36,272 nucleotides of DNA from a bacterium (GCA_022703485.1 JAKLDO010000028.1:1-36272); one strand, 5' to 3'; numbered from the stretch's first letter, positions 26,997-36,065 are shown. Notes: generated by a model from the sequence alone, not told the origin. A program made the numbers and translations.

Positions 26997-28208
26997 ATGA
27001 AGTTGCACGGGATCATCAGGAAAATAGCGGTTTATCTGAGCCGGCCGCAGAAAGGTGTGGCGTTCATAATAGTTGTTGTCATGATCGCAGTGCTTCTTCC
27101 GATAGTCACCGACATGAACTATGAGGCGAAGACGGAATTCGATCTTGCCATGAACTACAAAAGAAAGGCAGAGGCTCAGGCTCTTGCCGCAAGCGCTGTG
27201 AATTTTGCGGTTGTAGTGTTCGATCTCCAGAAGCAGATCGAGGGGATACTCAAGCAGTTCAACATGGGACAGACTATAGAGATATGGGACATAATACCTT
27301 TTGACACGGCTCTTCTGAGAGGTTTTGTGTCAGCAGGGCCTTTTGTCGAGATGGAGGATGTCGTAAATGCGAAAAACGAAGATGTAACGGCAGGTTCGGC
27401 TCAGAACGATGAAGCAGGTGACAATGTGTATACGGAAACAGGAGATCCCATATTCCAGTTCCCTGGTGATTTCAAAATAGATTTTCAGAGCGAGGATACC
27501 AAGATAAATCTCAATCATCTTGCCTACGGAACAAGGTCTGCCGTAATAAAGATGCTTGAGGGCATAATCGAGCCTGAGTTCTATGATTTTATTTTTCTTG
27601 AGAACACATCTAGACCTGAATATGTGGACAGACTTGAACTTATACAGAACCTTGTAGACTGGGTCGATCCGGGTGATGAAAAGTTCACTGACGGAGCTAA
27701 ATTCATTGTGGGCGGCGATGAGCAGGCTAAATACAATGATTTCCTGCCTCAGTACAAGGTTAAGAACTCCAAGTTCGATACAATCTCTGAAGTGATGATG
27801 GTCTACGGAGTCAACGACCTGATTTTCAAGGTGCTTGAGCCGTATGTAACAATCTATTCGACGGGAAAGATAAACATTGCCAAGGCTGCACCTGAAATGA
27901 TCGAGGCGATAATAAGAGCGTATGCCGTGGACAAGAACTCGGCGGTCTTCTATAACGAGGATGCAATGAGAGAGCTTCTGGGAAAGATACTTGCAAAGAA
28001 GGCAAAGGACGGCTTTTCAAATTCAGAAGCTTTTGTACAGGCTGTGAGGGACGAAGGTGTGGAGCTTGAGAACGGTGTCGCCGGCATCATCGATGTGTCG
28101 GGGCGTGTTTACAGGATAAGGGCGACCGGGATAAAAGAAGGGATAGAAAGCTGGGTGGAGATGGTCGTCGACAGGGAAGGAAATATTTATTACTATAGAG
28201 AAGGTTGA
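26997..28208 (+). CDS. gspK: GspK, minor pseudopilin (tip)
   Basis: 403 residues. The pilin-like N-terminus KG/VAFIIVVVMIAVLLPIVTDM lacks the +5 Glu, as is characteristic of GspK, which caps the pseudopilus. The large soluble domain includes EAQALAASAVNFAVVVF, a FKIDFQSEDTKINLN segment, NLVDWVDPGDE and the SAM-like region (INIAKAAPEMIEAIIRAYA). Its place after gspJ and before gspL is canonical. Confidence 0.92.
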   Translation: MKLHGIIRKIAVYLSRPQKGVAFIIVVVMIAVLLPIVTDMNYEAKTEFDLAMNYKRKAEAQALAASAVNFAVVVFDLQKQIEGILKQFNMGQTIEIWDIIPFDTALLRGFVSAGPFVEMEDVVNAKNEDVTAGSAQNDEAGDNVYTETGDPIFQFPGDFKIDFQSEDTKINLNHLAYGTRSAVIKMLEGIIEPEFYDFIFLENTSRPEYVDRLELIQNLVDWVDPGDEKFTDGAKFIVGGDEQAKYNDFLPQYKVKNSKFDTISEVMMVYGVNDLIFKVLEPYVTIYSTGKINIAKAAPEMIEAIIRAYAVDKNSAVFYNEDAMRELLGKILAKKAKDGFSNSEAFVQAVRDEGVELENGVAGIIDVSGRVYRIRATGIKEGIESWVEMVVDREGNIYYYREG

Positions 28209-28215
28209 GGTTTAA

Positions 28216-29703
28216 ATGAGATTCGCTTCATGCAGGATTTCGGACGGCAGGCTTCTGTTGAGCATCTTTTCAAAGGAGTACAACAAACTGCAGTTCGAAG
28301 AACAGGTCTTTGTCGATGCAGATGGTGCGGCAGGTGTGATAAGGGAGCTTGATTATATCGACCTTGTCATCGGTGCCGGTGATGTGCTTTATTATTCAAG
28401 GAGCTATCCTCCTGTAAAACCTTCTCACCTGAAGAGGATTGTGGCATCGGATATCGAATCGGAGACACCTTTCCGTGAAGATGAAGTTATCTTTGATATG
28501 GATGCGGTTTCAGGAAAAGGTGAAGTAAGAGTGTTCTGTGTGAAAAAAGAGACTATGTCCGCTATTCTCGGCCCTTTTGATACCGCGGTCAGAGAGAAGG
28601 TAAGAACGATAATGCCTGAGAACATGATGCTTTTCAGAAATCCCGACGGGCTTGAAAAGGCTGTTTTCATAGGTGACAACTATTCGGCTTTTGTCACTTC
28701 CGGAGGCCAGATATTGAAGAACGAAGGCACGAACAAACTGAGATCCGAGCTTCTTACGGTTTTTACAGGTGACGATCCTGAGAAACAGCTTGCCGAATGG
28801 CTCGGTGCATCAGGTGATATAAGCAGACCCATGGAGCTTACTGATGTGGAGATGAGGATAAGGAAGGTTGTGATAGGGTTTTTTGAAAGGATTTTCGCTT
28901 TTTTCGCTCCGTATGCAGGTGAACAGGGTGTGACAGGCGTTTTCATAAGCGATGTGCTTCCCAACGGTACTGAAAAACTGATAGAAGGGATGGACAGTTC
29001 GGTCTTTTCACAGGTTCCGTTTGCGGTCTACGGTTCTGCTGATTCTCTTGAGATGGCGGCTGACCTTGCAGAAAGGTCGGATACGGTGAACCTTGCCTCT
29101 GGGGAATTTGCATATAAAGGCGGGTTCACTTTCCTGAAAAAGACTATAATACTTGCTGCAGTTTTCTATGTTTTTGCACTTATAATGCTTGCAGCGGGAA
29201 TGCAGATAAGGGAGGGATATCTCGATACTAAGCTTGAAGATATAGATTTCAGAGCAAAAAAGGTTATGAAGGAGGTCATCGGAAAAGAGCTTCCCTCTCT
29301 CAGGCAGGCAGTTGCGATCATGAATAAGACCATAAAGGGTGAGGCGGGAGTGGCTGACAAAAAAGCTCTCTATCCCTACAGTGCGGTGTACATCATGGAG
29401 GTGATATTTCCCTATGCCGCATTTGAAAACAGCACAATAGAGGTGTCCGAACTTTCTATAAAGGATGATGGAAAGATAAGACTTGTCGGCACGAGCAGTA
29501 CGCTTGATGACATAAACAAGCTGACAGACAATCTGCAGAAGGACCCGATGATCTCTGACCTGAACAGGGGCCAGATTAATACAAGGGCCGATAAGAGCGC
29601 TTTTAATATAACTTTCCAGTTTGCGGGTGTCAAAAAGGAAGACCCGAAAAACAAAAAGTCAAAGAAAAAAGGTTCAAAGGATGAAGAGGAGAAAGAACTA
29701 TGA
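28216..29703 (+). CDS. gspL: GspL, type II secretion inner-membrane protein
   Basis: 495 residues: an actin-like cytoplasmic domain (about 1-290, with ASDIESETPFREDEVIFDM near residue 75 resembling PilM/GspL), one transmembrane segment (about 312-335, KTIILAAVFYVFALIMLAAG) and a periplasmic ferredoxin-like domain. It recruits GspE to the membrane. The last 20 or so residues are almost all Lys, Glu, Ser and Asp (DPKNKKSKKKGSKDEEEKEL), an unusual periplasmic tail. It overlaps gspM by 4 bp. Confidence 0.85.
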   Translation: MRFASCRISDGRLLLSIFSKEYNKLQFEEQVFVDADGAAGVIRELDYIDLVIGAGDVLYYSRSYPPVKPSHLKRIVASDIESETPFREDEVIFDMDAVSGKGEVRVFCVKKETMSAILGPFDTAVREKVRTIMPENMMLFRNPDGLEKAVFIGDNYSAFVTSGGQILKNEGTNKLRSELLTVFTGDDPEKQLAEWLGASGDISRPMELTDVEMRIRKVVIGFFERIFAFFAPYAGEQGVTGVFISDVLPNGTEKLIEGMDSSVFSQVPFAVYGSADSLEMAADLAERSDTVNLASGEFAYKGGFTFLKKTIILAAVFYVFALIMLAAGMQIREGYLDTKLEDIDFRAKKVMKEVIGKELPSLRQAVAIMNKTIKGEAGVADKKALYPYSAVYIMEVIFPYAAFENSTIEVSELSIKDDGKIRLVGTSSTLDDINKLTDNLQKDPMISDLNRGQINTRADKSAFNITFQFAGVKKEDPKNKKSKKKGSKDEEEKEL

Positions 29704-30242
29704 AAGAGAGAGTTAACAGTTTCTTCACCGGTCTGAGTGAGAGGGAGAGAATAATTCTTGCAGTTCTTGCCGCCTCAGTGATGGTGTTCATATTTGCATC
29801 AGCATGGTTCCTGATGAACTCGTCGCTGAAGGAGAAAGTGGACCTTATCAGCGAACAGGAATCTATGCTTCAGAAGATGATCTCGATGAAAAATGTCTAT
29901 CAGAGCGCTCAGGTCCAGCAGAAGGCAATGTTGGAGAATATAAACGGCAACAGTGTCAGTCTGAGCTCGGACATAAGCACGGTGAAGGACAGCATCGGTA
30001 TTGAGATATCCACACTTAAAGAGGTGAACCCTAAAAAGAAGGGTGATGTCACGATAGAAAGGATGGAAGTGGGTCTCAGGGATGTCTCTCTTGAAGATAC
30101 GCTTGCATTCCTTTACGGCATCGAGAATAAAACAAGGTTCGTATTTGTTGACTCTCTCAACATAAAGAAGAGGTTCAACCAGCAGAACTACGATGTTCTC
30201 ATGACAGTGTCCACTCTGAAGAAGGAGGTGACAGGTGAATAG
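29700..30242 (+). CDS. gspM: GspM, type II secretion inner-membrane protein
   Basis: 180 residues. The short cytoplasmic start contains the GspM motif GLSERERIILAVL, followed by a transmembrane segment (about 17-37), a coiled-coil-prone stretch (KEKVDLISEQESMLQKMIS) and a ferredoxin-like periplasmic domain. It partners with GspL. The start overlaps the gspL stop (ATGA) and the stop lies inside the gspN start region. Confidence 0.88.
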   Translation: MKERVNSFFTGLSERERIILAVLAASVMVFIFASAWFLMNSSLKEKVDLISEQESMLQKMISMKNVYQSAQVQQKAMLENINGNSVSLSSDISTVKDSIGIEISTLKEVNPKKKGDVTIERMEVGLRDVSLEDTLAFLYGIENKTRFVFVDSLNIKKRFNQQNYDVLMTVSTLKKEVTGE

Positions 30243-31668
30243 GGTCATGGATATTTTGCGTAAACTTGAAAGGTTCGTGCCAACCGGAAAGACGGGCGTC
30301 TACATAAAAGGTCTGATTTTCATAAATCTGGCTTTTTTCTGCGGCATGTGGCTCGGACTTAATCTGTTCTTTCCGGATGAATTCGTGCTTTCAAAGATAA
30401 ATAACGCTCTTTTTATAAAGGATATGGGACTTACAGCGGATGATGTATCAGTTTCTCCTTTTTTGAACATTACGCTTTCTGACGGCATGCTTACCAAAAA
30501 AGGTGAAGAAGTGATCACTTTCGGTGAGTTGGAGTTCTCTCCATCGTTAACTGGACTTATGTCAGGTGAAATATCGGGAGATCTGTATATTGATGAGGTT
30601 AACGGGCAGGGCGGAGCTATGGAGCTTTCATTCGATTCTTCAGATACGCCGTGCTATTCATTCGATCTTGATGACCTTCCTGTAGCAATGTTCAATGCGA
30701 TGATGACAGATCTTGCATTCACTGGAACCGTTTCCGGTGAAGGGGGCGTGTGTCTGTCTGAAAATCAGAAATATTCCGGCGAGATAGAGCTTTCAGGTGA
30801 TGAGATCGTCATGAGAGGGAAAATTCCTACACCGATGGGTGATTTTGACATAGGCTCGATCATTCTCGGCAAACTGGACCTTTTGGTGAAGATAGATGAT
30901 AACAAAGCCGATATTGAGAAGTTCCTGATGAGCGGTCTGATGGATTTTGACATCATCGGAAAGCTGGTTCTTAATTCAAGGGCGATGTTATCGTCAAGAC
31001 TGGACCTCGATGTTAGAGCAAAAGTACCGGACCCGAAGAAGCTTGCTGAAAATGCAGCGCTCAATCTTCTAATTAATCAGATGTCGCAGTATAAGACAGA
31101 CAAAGAGAACGATTTTGCTTTTATGCTGAGAGGTTTTCTTTCAAAGCCCCAGCTGAGTAAAGCGCCCAAAGAAAGAAATTCAGCAAAATCAAAAATAGAT
31201 GCTGATGAATCCAAGGAAAAGGCATCGGGCAAAGCCAAACCTCGTAATATAAGAAAAAGACCTGTAACAAATTCTACAATCGGCGGTAGACCTGAATCTG
31301 CTGATCAGGGTTCTCAAGGAATACAGGGAAATCTGCCTTTCAGCAAAAAGGATGAAGTAAGATCTTCATCTGAAAAACATGATGAAAAAGCTGATTTTCA
31401 GGAAAAGATAGAGCCTTCCGCTGATAGAGAGGACAGGCAAAACAGACCTGAAAGACAGACTAAGACTGAACATATCGAGATGGAGCCGCTAAACACCGGG
31501 CTTCCTGCCGAGGATCAGCACATGGAAGAAGACATTTCAGTCAGGACAAAGAAAAGGCATCAGGTTGAAACCGAGGCAGAAAGTGAAACTGAAACAGGTA
31601 CGGAAAAAGCATCAGGTTCAGAAGAGAGTGATAATGCCCCTGAAGCTGATGACAGTGAAGAGCAGTAA
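30235..31668 (+). CDS. gspN: GspN-like type II secretion protein with long charged C-terminus
   Basis: 477 residues. The start is GTG 30235: GGAGG lies 6 bp upstream, whereas the ATG at 30247 would be too far from it. There is one transmembrane segment (about 21-43), then a beta-rich periplasmic domain (about 55-290, repeated short strands such as LTGTVSGEGG- and LSGDEIVMRGK-type) as in the GspN of Leptospira/deltaproteobacterial T2SS. From about residue 300 the sequence becomes Lys/Glu/Ser/Pro-rich and low in complexity, ending AESETETGTEKASGSEESDN and more acid. That 175-residue extension is beyond the family's usual length and looks disordered. Confidence 0.8.
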   Translation: MNRVMDILRKLERFVPTGKTGVYIKGLIFINLAFFCGMWLGLNLFFPDEFVLSKINNALFIKDMGLTADDVSVSPFLNITLSDGMLTKKGEEVITFGELEFSPSLTGLMSGEISGDLYIDEVNGQGGAMELSFDSSDTPCYSFDLDDLPVAMFNAMMTDLAFTGTVSGEGGVCLSENQKYSGEIELSGDEIVMRGKIPTPMGDFDIGSIILGKLDLLVKIDDNKADIEKFLMSGLMDFDIIGKLVLNSRAMLSSRLDLDVRAKVPDPKKLAENAALNLLINQMSQYKTDKENDFAFMLRGFLSKPQLSKAPKERNSAKSKIDADESKEKASGKAKPRNIRKRPVTNSTIGGRPESADQGSQGIQGNLPFSKKDEVRSSSEKHDEKADFQEKIEPSADREDRQNRPERQTKTEHIEMEPLNTGLPAEDQHMEEDISVRTKKRHQVETEAESETETGTEKASGSEESDNAPEADDSEEQ

Positions 31669-31687
31669 CCTTTTGATGGAGATAAAT

Positions 31688-32206
31688 ATGAAAAAGATCG
31701 TGCTTGTGCTTGCAGTTATGTCGCTTCTTTTTACTGTTTCATGCAGTAAGAAGTACATAAAAGGGACCAATATCGTTGAAAATGAGGATTCCAAGGCGAT
31801 TTTCACGGTTTTCGGTCATTATGTTAAAGGTTTCAAAGAGCAGAACCCGGAAGTTTTCTCGAAGTACATTTCTGAAACCTATTATGACAGCAACGGTACT
31901 GATGATCCGTCTGATGATGTAGATCACGACAAGATCATGGAGATCCTCAACTCAGACCAGTTCAAGGCGCTTAAAAAGGTTGATATCGTTTATATTGTCA
32001 AGGACCTGAAGGTTGACAAGGCGCTCAAGACTGCGAAAATGGTCTATTATTTTGAAGTGAGATTTAAAAGAGAGAGCAGGATCAAACCCGAAGAGGAAAG
32101 TGCTTTCGTTGAAAGTGACGGCATGACCAATCACAAGGTGAGCGATAACAACATGATGAAATTCGTCAAAGAGGACGACGGCTGGAAGATCGTAAGCGGG
32201 ATATAG
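31688..32206 (+). CDS. small lipoprotein with NTF2-like pattern, end of the gsp operon
   Basis: About 172 residues. Lipobox TVSC (Cys19), then a domain with helices (AIFTVFGHYVKGFKEQNPEVFSKYIS) and strands ending DDGWKIVSGI, the usual finish of NTF2-like/SnoaL folds. I chose ATG 31688, with GGAG upstream and a signal peptide directly after; the frame also opens at 31565, inside gspN. Being 19 bp after gspN, it is probably cotranscribed with the T2SS. It might serve as a secretin pilotin or accessory factor; this is inference from position only. Confidence 0.7.
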   Translation: MKKIVLVLAVMSLLFTVSCSKKYIKGTNIVENEDSKAIFTVFGHYVKGFKEQNPEVFSKYISETYYDSNGTDDPSDDVDHDKIMEILNSDQFKALKKVDIVYIVKDLKVDKALKTAKMVYYFEVRFKRESRIKPEEESAFVESDGMTNHKVSDNNMMKFVKEDDGWKIVSGI

Positions 32207-32283
32207 AAGTTTGATTTTAGTCAATTTTTCAATAAGATTCTGATGCGTTATCAAAAAATTGTTTTTTTCGTGCCGGAGGCGGA

Positions 32284-33372
32284 ATGAAACTGGATCAAAT
32301 TAAAATAAAAGGTTTCAAATCTATTAAAGAAGCCGACATACCGCTCGGTGATTTAAATGTCCTTATCGGTGCAAACGGAGCCGGAAAAACCAACTTCATT
32401 TCAATCTTCAAGCTGTTGAACAAAATGATAGATAGAAATTTTCAATCAGATATTGCTGAAAGTGGCGGTGCTGAAAATTTTCTGCATTACGGTCATAAAA
32501 CAACAGAAGAGATTGATGTTTATCTCAAGTTCGGAATTAATGCATACAATGTTGTCTGGAAACCTTCGGCAGATAACAGGATGGTGTTCAGCAGAGAGGT
32601 CTGCATTATCGAAAAAAATCCGAAATATAAAGAAAAAACAGTTGAAATAGGCAAAGGATCGGGTGAAACGAATCTTGATAAGGCGGCTAAAGAAAAGGAT
32701 TACTCAATAGAAAAGTATGTTTATCAAAATTTGAAGAGTTGGAAATATTACCATTTTCACGATACTGGTGAAACTGCAAAAGTTAAGAAGCCGTGTCAAC
32801 TCAATGACAACATGTATCTCAGAACTGATGCTTCAAATCTTGCGGCGTTTTTATATTTGATGCAGGAAAAATATTCCGGTAATTATCAGACAATAAGGGA
32901 CACTGTAGGTCTGATAGCTCCTTTCTTTGATAATTTTATTCTGCGCCCTGATCCTTTTAATGAAGAAATGATAAGGCTGGAATGGCGAGAAAAGGGGTCT
33001 GATTTTCCTTTTCTTGCTCCGCAACTCTCTGATGGAACTTTAAGATTCATCTGTCTTGCAACAGTTCTGCTTCAGCCACAACTTCCTTCTACAATAATTA
33101 TTGATGAACCTGAGCTCGGGCTTCATCCTTATGCGATAAAAGTGCTTGCATCGCTCATGAAATCTGCTTCAAAGAAAGCTCAGATCATTGTTTCAACGCA
33201 GTCAGTCCCGCTTGTGAATGAGTTTGAGCCTGAAGATCTGATAGTTGTTGATAAAATTGATAGAGCAAGTGTATTTAAAAAAGTTACAGGAAAAGAGCTT
33301 GCAAGCTGGCTTGAGGAATATACTCTCGGCGAACTCTGGGAAAAGAATGTTCTCGGAGGCAGACCGCAATGA
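32284..33372 (+). CDS. AAA ATPase of the RecF/OLD (AAA_21) type
   Basis: 362-residue ABC-like ATPase. Walker A is GANGAGKTNF (29-38), a signature-like QLSDGTLRF lies near residue 247, Walker B is STIIIDEPELGLHP near 270, and an H-loop region is IIVSTQSVPLVNEF. It lacks a fused TOPRIM domain. The next gene, overlapping by 4 bp, encodes a DUF4276 protein that may supply it. Such pairs are known or suspected anti-phage modules (OLD/Gabija-, PARIS- and RloAB-like). GGAGG lies upstream. The AT-rich composition differs from the gsp operon before it, which suggests horizontal acquisition. Confidence 0.85.
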   Translation: MKLDQIKIKGFKSIKEADIPLGDLNVLIGANGAGKTNFISIFKLLNKMIDRNFQSDIAESGGAENFLHYGHKTTEEIDVYLKFGINAYNVVWKPSADNRMVFSREVCIIEKNPKYKEKTVEIGKGSGETNLDKAAKEKDYSIEKYVYQNLKSWKYYHFHDTGETAKVKKPCQLNDNMYLRTDASNLAAFLYLMQEKYSGNYQTIRDTVGLIAPFFDNFILRPDPFNEEMIRLEWREKGSDFPFLAPQLSDGTLRFICLATVLLQPQLPSTIIIDEPELGLHPYAIKVLASLMKSASKKAQIIVSTQSVPLVNEFEPEDLIVVDKIDRASVFKKVTGKELASWLEEYTLGELWEKNVLGGRPQ

Positions 33373-34046
33373 TAAGGGTCAATGTTATAACTGAAGGTCA
33401 GACCGAGGAAACTTTTGTCAGAGACATTCTTGCTCCGGAGATCGGAAGAAAAGGTATATATCTCACTGCAAGATGTGTTGAAACATCAAGAACAAAATCA
33501 AAGATATACAGGGGCGGTCTGATTGATTTTGATAAAACCAGAAAAGACATCTTACTCTGGCTTAAACAGGATAAAAATGCATTTGTCACCACAATGTTCG
33601 ATTTATATGCACTGCCGGATTCTTTTCCGGGGAAGGATTCTGTAAAAAAGATGACAGATCCCTATAAAATAGTTTCTTTTCTGGAAAAAAAGTTTGGTGA
33701 AAACATCAGAAATGAAATTGATTGTGAAGAGAGATTTATTCCTTATATCCAATTGCATGAATTTGAAGGACTTTTGTTTTCAGATGTTGAGAAAATTGAT
33801 GAAGTTATGAAAATTGATTCAAACAAAAAACCGCAGCTTCTTGAAATATCAGAAGAGTTTGATAATCCCGAATTGATCAACCAGGGTTCTGAGACGGCAC
33901 CGTCAAAAAGGCTGCTAAAAATTTATCCTTCTTATGATAAAATCAGCAATGGATCAATCATAGCGCAGAAAATAGGTCTTAAACAAATTCGTGATAAATG
34001 CAGCCATTTCAATGAATGGCTACAGAAAATTGAAGTCTTAGTTTAA
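33369..34046 (+). CDS. DUF4276 (TOPRIM-like) protein
   Basis: 225 residues of the DUF4276 family. Landmarks: VNVITEGQTEETFVRDILAP at the start (acidic EG.TEE typical of TOPRIM-like proteins), TTMFDLYALPDSFPG near residue 77 and PYIQLHEFEGLLFSD near 125, with AAPSKRL-like APSKRLLKIYPSYDK near 178. It is translationally coupled (ATGA) to the AAA ATPase. By analogy with AAA plus TOPRIM pairs such as PARIS, it may be the nuclease effector controlled by the ATPase; this is inference. Confidence 0.82.
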   Translation: MIRVNVITEGQTEETFVRDILAPEIGRKGIYLTARCVETSRTKSKIYRGGLIDFDKTRKDILLWLKQDKNAFVTTMFDLYALPDSFPGKDSVKKMTDPYKIVSFLEKKFGENIRNEIDCEERFIPYIQLHEFEGLLFSDVEKIDEVMKIDSNKKPQLLEISEEFDNPELINQGSETAPSKRLLKIYPSYDKISNGSIIAQKIGLKQIRDKCSHFNEWLQKIEVLV

Positions 34047-34122
34047 AAAATTTCAATAAAATCATAAAATCTGTAAACTAAATAGAAGTTTAATCCAGTT
34101 TATTATTTTTCAGGAGGTTCAG

Positions 34123-34620
34123 ATGAGAATTGTAACTCTGATCGCAGTTGTTCTTTTAATGATCTCGTGCTCAGATCCATTCGAAAAGGCCGAGATGAGC
34201 GAATGTCTCAATGGAACGGCGGATGCAAATGTAGTCCAACCGAAGGTGGAGATCACCGAAGAAACTGATGAAATGGTTCTGGGTGATGAGGAAAATGACG
34301 ATTCGGATGTTGTTGAGGATGAACAGGTAACAAAAGTTATTCTCATCGAAAAGACGGAAAGTGAGATAAGTTTCTATTATCAGTCATATTTTTCATGCAG
34401 CGGAATGGAATATGGTTATGAAATTAAATCTAACAGTTCTGATGAGACTGTTCTTGATCTTCGAATCACATCGCATGACACAACTCCGAATAGCAATGTA
34501 AAATGTGTATGCTACAAAAAAATGACAGTTGAATATGAAAGCAGCTCACAGGATCTGACAAAGATAACAAAGATAAAAGTCGTGTATGACGAAGATAATC
34601 AGCTTCTTCTGGAATTTTAG
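34123..34620 (+). CDS. small acidic-tethered lipoprotein, paralogue A
   Basis: 165 residues. Lipobox MISC (Cys16), a tether rich in Glu/Asp (QPKVEITEETDEMVLGDEEN and on to about residue 67), then a small beta domain with four Cys ending in CVCYKKMTVEYESSSQDLTK. No known family recognised. AGGAGG precedes the ATG. It is a mosaic duplicate of the gene at 35195: signal/tether and C-terminal strand are nearly identical, the middle is not. Confidence 0.72.
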   Translation: MRIVTLIAVVLLMISCSDPFEKAEMSECLNGTADANVVQPKVEITEETDEMVLGDEENDDSDVVEDEQVTKVILIEKTESEISFYYQSYFSCSGMEYGYEIKSNSSDETVLDLRITSHDTTPNSNVKCVCYKKMTVEYESSSQDLTKITKIKVVYDEDNQLLLEF

Positions 34621-34629
34621 GTGAACAAA

Positions 34630-35184
34630 ATGCGGTATATTATTCTGACGGCGCTGGTTTTGTTGATGGTTTCATGTGGTGGAGAAGAGCAGGATAATGG
34701 TTGTACCGAAGTTTATGAGTATACGGCGGATGTGGTTAGTTCAAAAGATGTAAGTGATCAGTTTTACTGCGAAGAAATGGAAGATATATTCGGGCAGAAT
34801 GGAAAAGAATATATTCAGGCTTGGCAGAAAATAGAATTTGTGGCGATTGACAGAGAGCCTGAAATGCCCGAAACCGTCGGATTCGGGAACTTGAAATCAT
34901 GCAGTCTTGCAAAAGTTGATGACTACTCAGATTGTCTTGGCAATTCAAAATTTGTTTTTGAAGAAAAGAGCGATTCCTCTAAAGAAGTTCTTGTTAATAT
35001 TTTTACCGTTGATTCGGTCGGTGATGCCGGTTATTTTTTCGCAATAGTGATCACAGGAACAGATTTCCAGATGATTTTTGGCGGTCAATCCAATGAAGAA
35101 TGTGAAATCAACGGCTGTCCGGAAGATTGTTATTGCGCAACATACAAAGGTCACGGCTACAGATATGAAATGGTGAAAGAATAA
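34630..35184 (+). CDS. small Cys-containing lipoprotein
   Basis: 184 residues; lipobox MVSC (Cys16), no acidic tether, then a domain of about 165 residues with Cys pairs (SCSLAKVDDYSDC; CEINGCPEDCYCAT at the end). Not recognised. I chose ATG 34630 because AGGTGA overlapping the previous stop serves as ribosome site and because MRYIIL matches the start of the next gene; GTG 34621 would add three residues. It sits between the two duplicate lipoproteins, and the spacing suggests all three are one operon. Confidence 0.7.
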   Translation: MRYIILTALVLLMVSCGGEEQDNGCTEVYEYTADVVSSKDVSDQFYCEEMEDIFGQNGKEYIQAWQKIEFVAIDREPEMPETVGFGNLKSCSLAKVDDYSDCLGNSKFVFEEKSDSSKEVLVNIFTVDSVGDAGYFFAIVITGTDFQMIFGGQSNEECEINGCPEDCYCATYKGHGYRYEMVKE

Positions 35185-35194
35185 GGAGACCTGA

Positions 35195-36037
35195 ATGCGG
35201 TACATTATTTTGGTAGTGATGATTTTCTTCATGATCTCGTGCTCAGATCCATTCGAAAAGGCCGAGATGAGCGAATGTCTTGAAGGAACGGCCGAGGTAA
35301 AAGGATTCCAACCGAAGGTGGAGATCACCGAAGAGACAGATGAAATGGTTCTGGGTGATGAGGAAAACGACGATTCGGATGTTGTGGAAGATGAGATGGA
35401 AAGAAAAGTTATTCTCATCGAAAAGACAGAAAATCACATAAAGTTTTACTATCAGTCTATGTTTGTGTGCATCGGCTTTGATTACGGTTATGATATTGAA
35501 CCTGACAATTCAGATGAAACCGCACTTAAGCTCGATACAAAGCGCAGAGATACAGATCCTAAAGGTGATGCAACATGCGTCTGCTATAAAAAAATGACGG
35601 TTGAATATGAAAGCAGCTCACAGGATCTGACAAAGATAACAAAAATAAAAATAGTCGGTGAAGATTATGAAGAGGTTCTTGAGTTCGATGAAGACGGGGA
35701 CGATGAGCCGCAGGAAGATGCCGATGTGATTAGTGATGAAGATGCCTATGTGCCTGATTGCGCGGATCTGAGTGCAGAAGATTGTGCAACAACTTCTGGA
35801 TGTGAAAAAATAACAGGATCTCCTGCAAATGCCGAGAAACAGTGCTGGGATAAATCTGTCGATGTAGGTTGCAAGGAAATCGGGGCATGTAACGCGATGA
35901 TTTCATTCGGATATTCTCCAGATGATGGAAAGTGCTATATGTTTGACGACATGTGTCTTCCTACAGGATGGGATTTTGCGCAAGAAGGCGATACGCAGTG
36001 CGACTATTCTCTTTATGATGCAACTCATTGCAATTAG
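35195..36037 (+). CDS. acidic-tethered lipoprotein, paralogue B with Cys-rich C-terminus
   Basis: 280 residues. Lipobox MISC (Cys16), tether identical to paralogue A over 29 residues, the same small beta domain with a diverged middle, then a second acidic linker (EFDEDGDDEPQEDADVISDE, about 168-187) and a Cys-rich module of about 90 residues (DCADLSAEDCATTSGCEKI to DATHCN, 10 Cys). The C-terminal module is absent from paralogue A. GGAG lies upstream of the ATG. Function unknown; architecture suggests a surface or periplasm-facing display protein. Confidence 0.74.
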   Translation: MRYIILVVMIFFMISCSDPFEKAEMSECLEGTAEVKGFQPKVEITEETDEMVLGDEENDDSDVVEDEMERKVILIEKTENHIKFYYQSMFVCIGFDYGYDIEPDNSDETALKLDTKRRDTDPKGDATCVCYKKMTVEYESSSQDLTKITKIKIVGEDYEEVLEFDEDGDDEPQEDADVISDEDAYVPDCADLSAEDCATTSGCEKITGSPANAEKQCWDKSVDVGCKEIGACNAMISFGYSPDDGKCYMFDDMCLPTGWDFAQEGDTQCDYSLYDATHCN

Positions 36038-36065
36038 GGAAATGTTTTTTTGATCCAGTTTCCTT

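Noticed and set aside
31565..31687. Longer N-terminus of the small lipoprotein after gspN
   Set aside because: It would lie inside gspN in another frame and bury the signal peptide; ATG 31688 has a ribosome site and begins the signal peptide.
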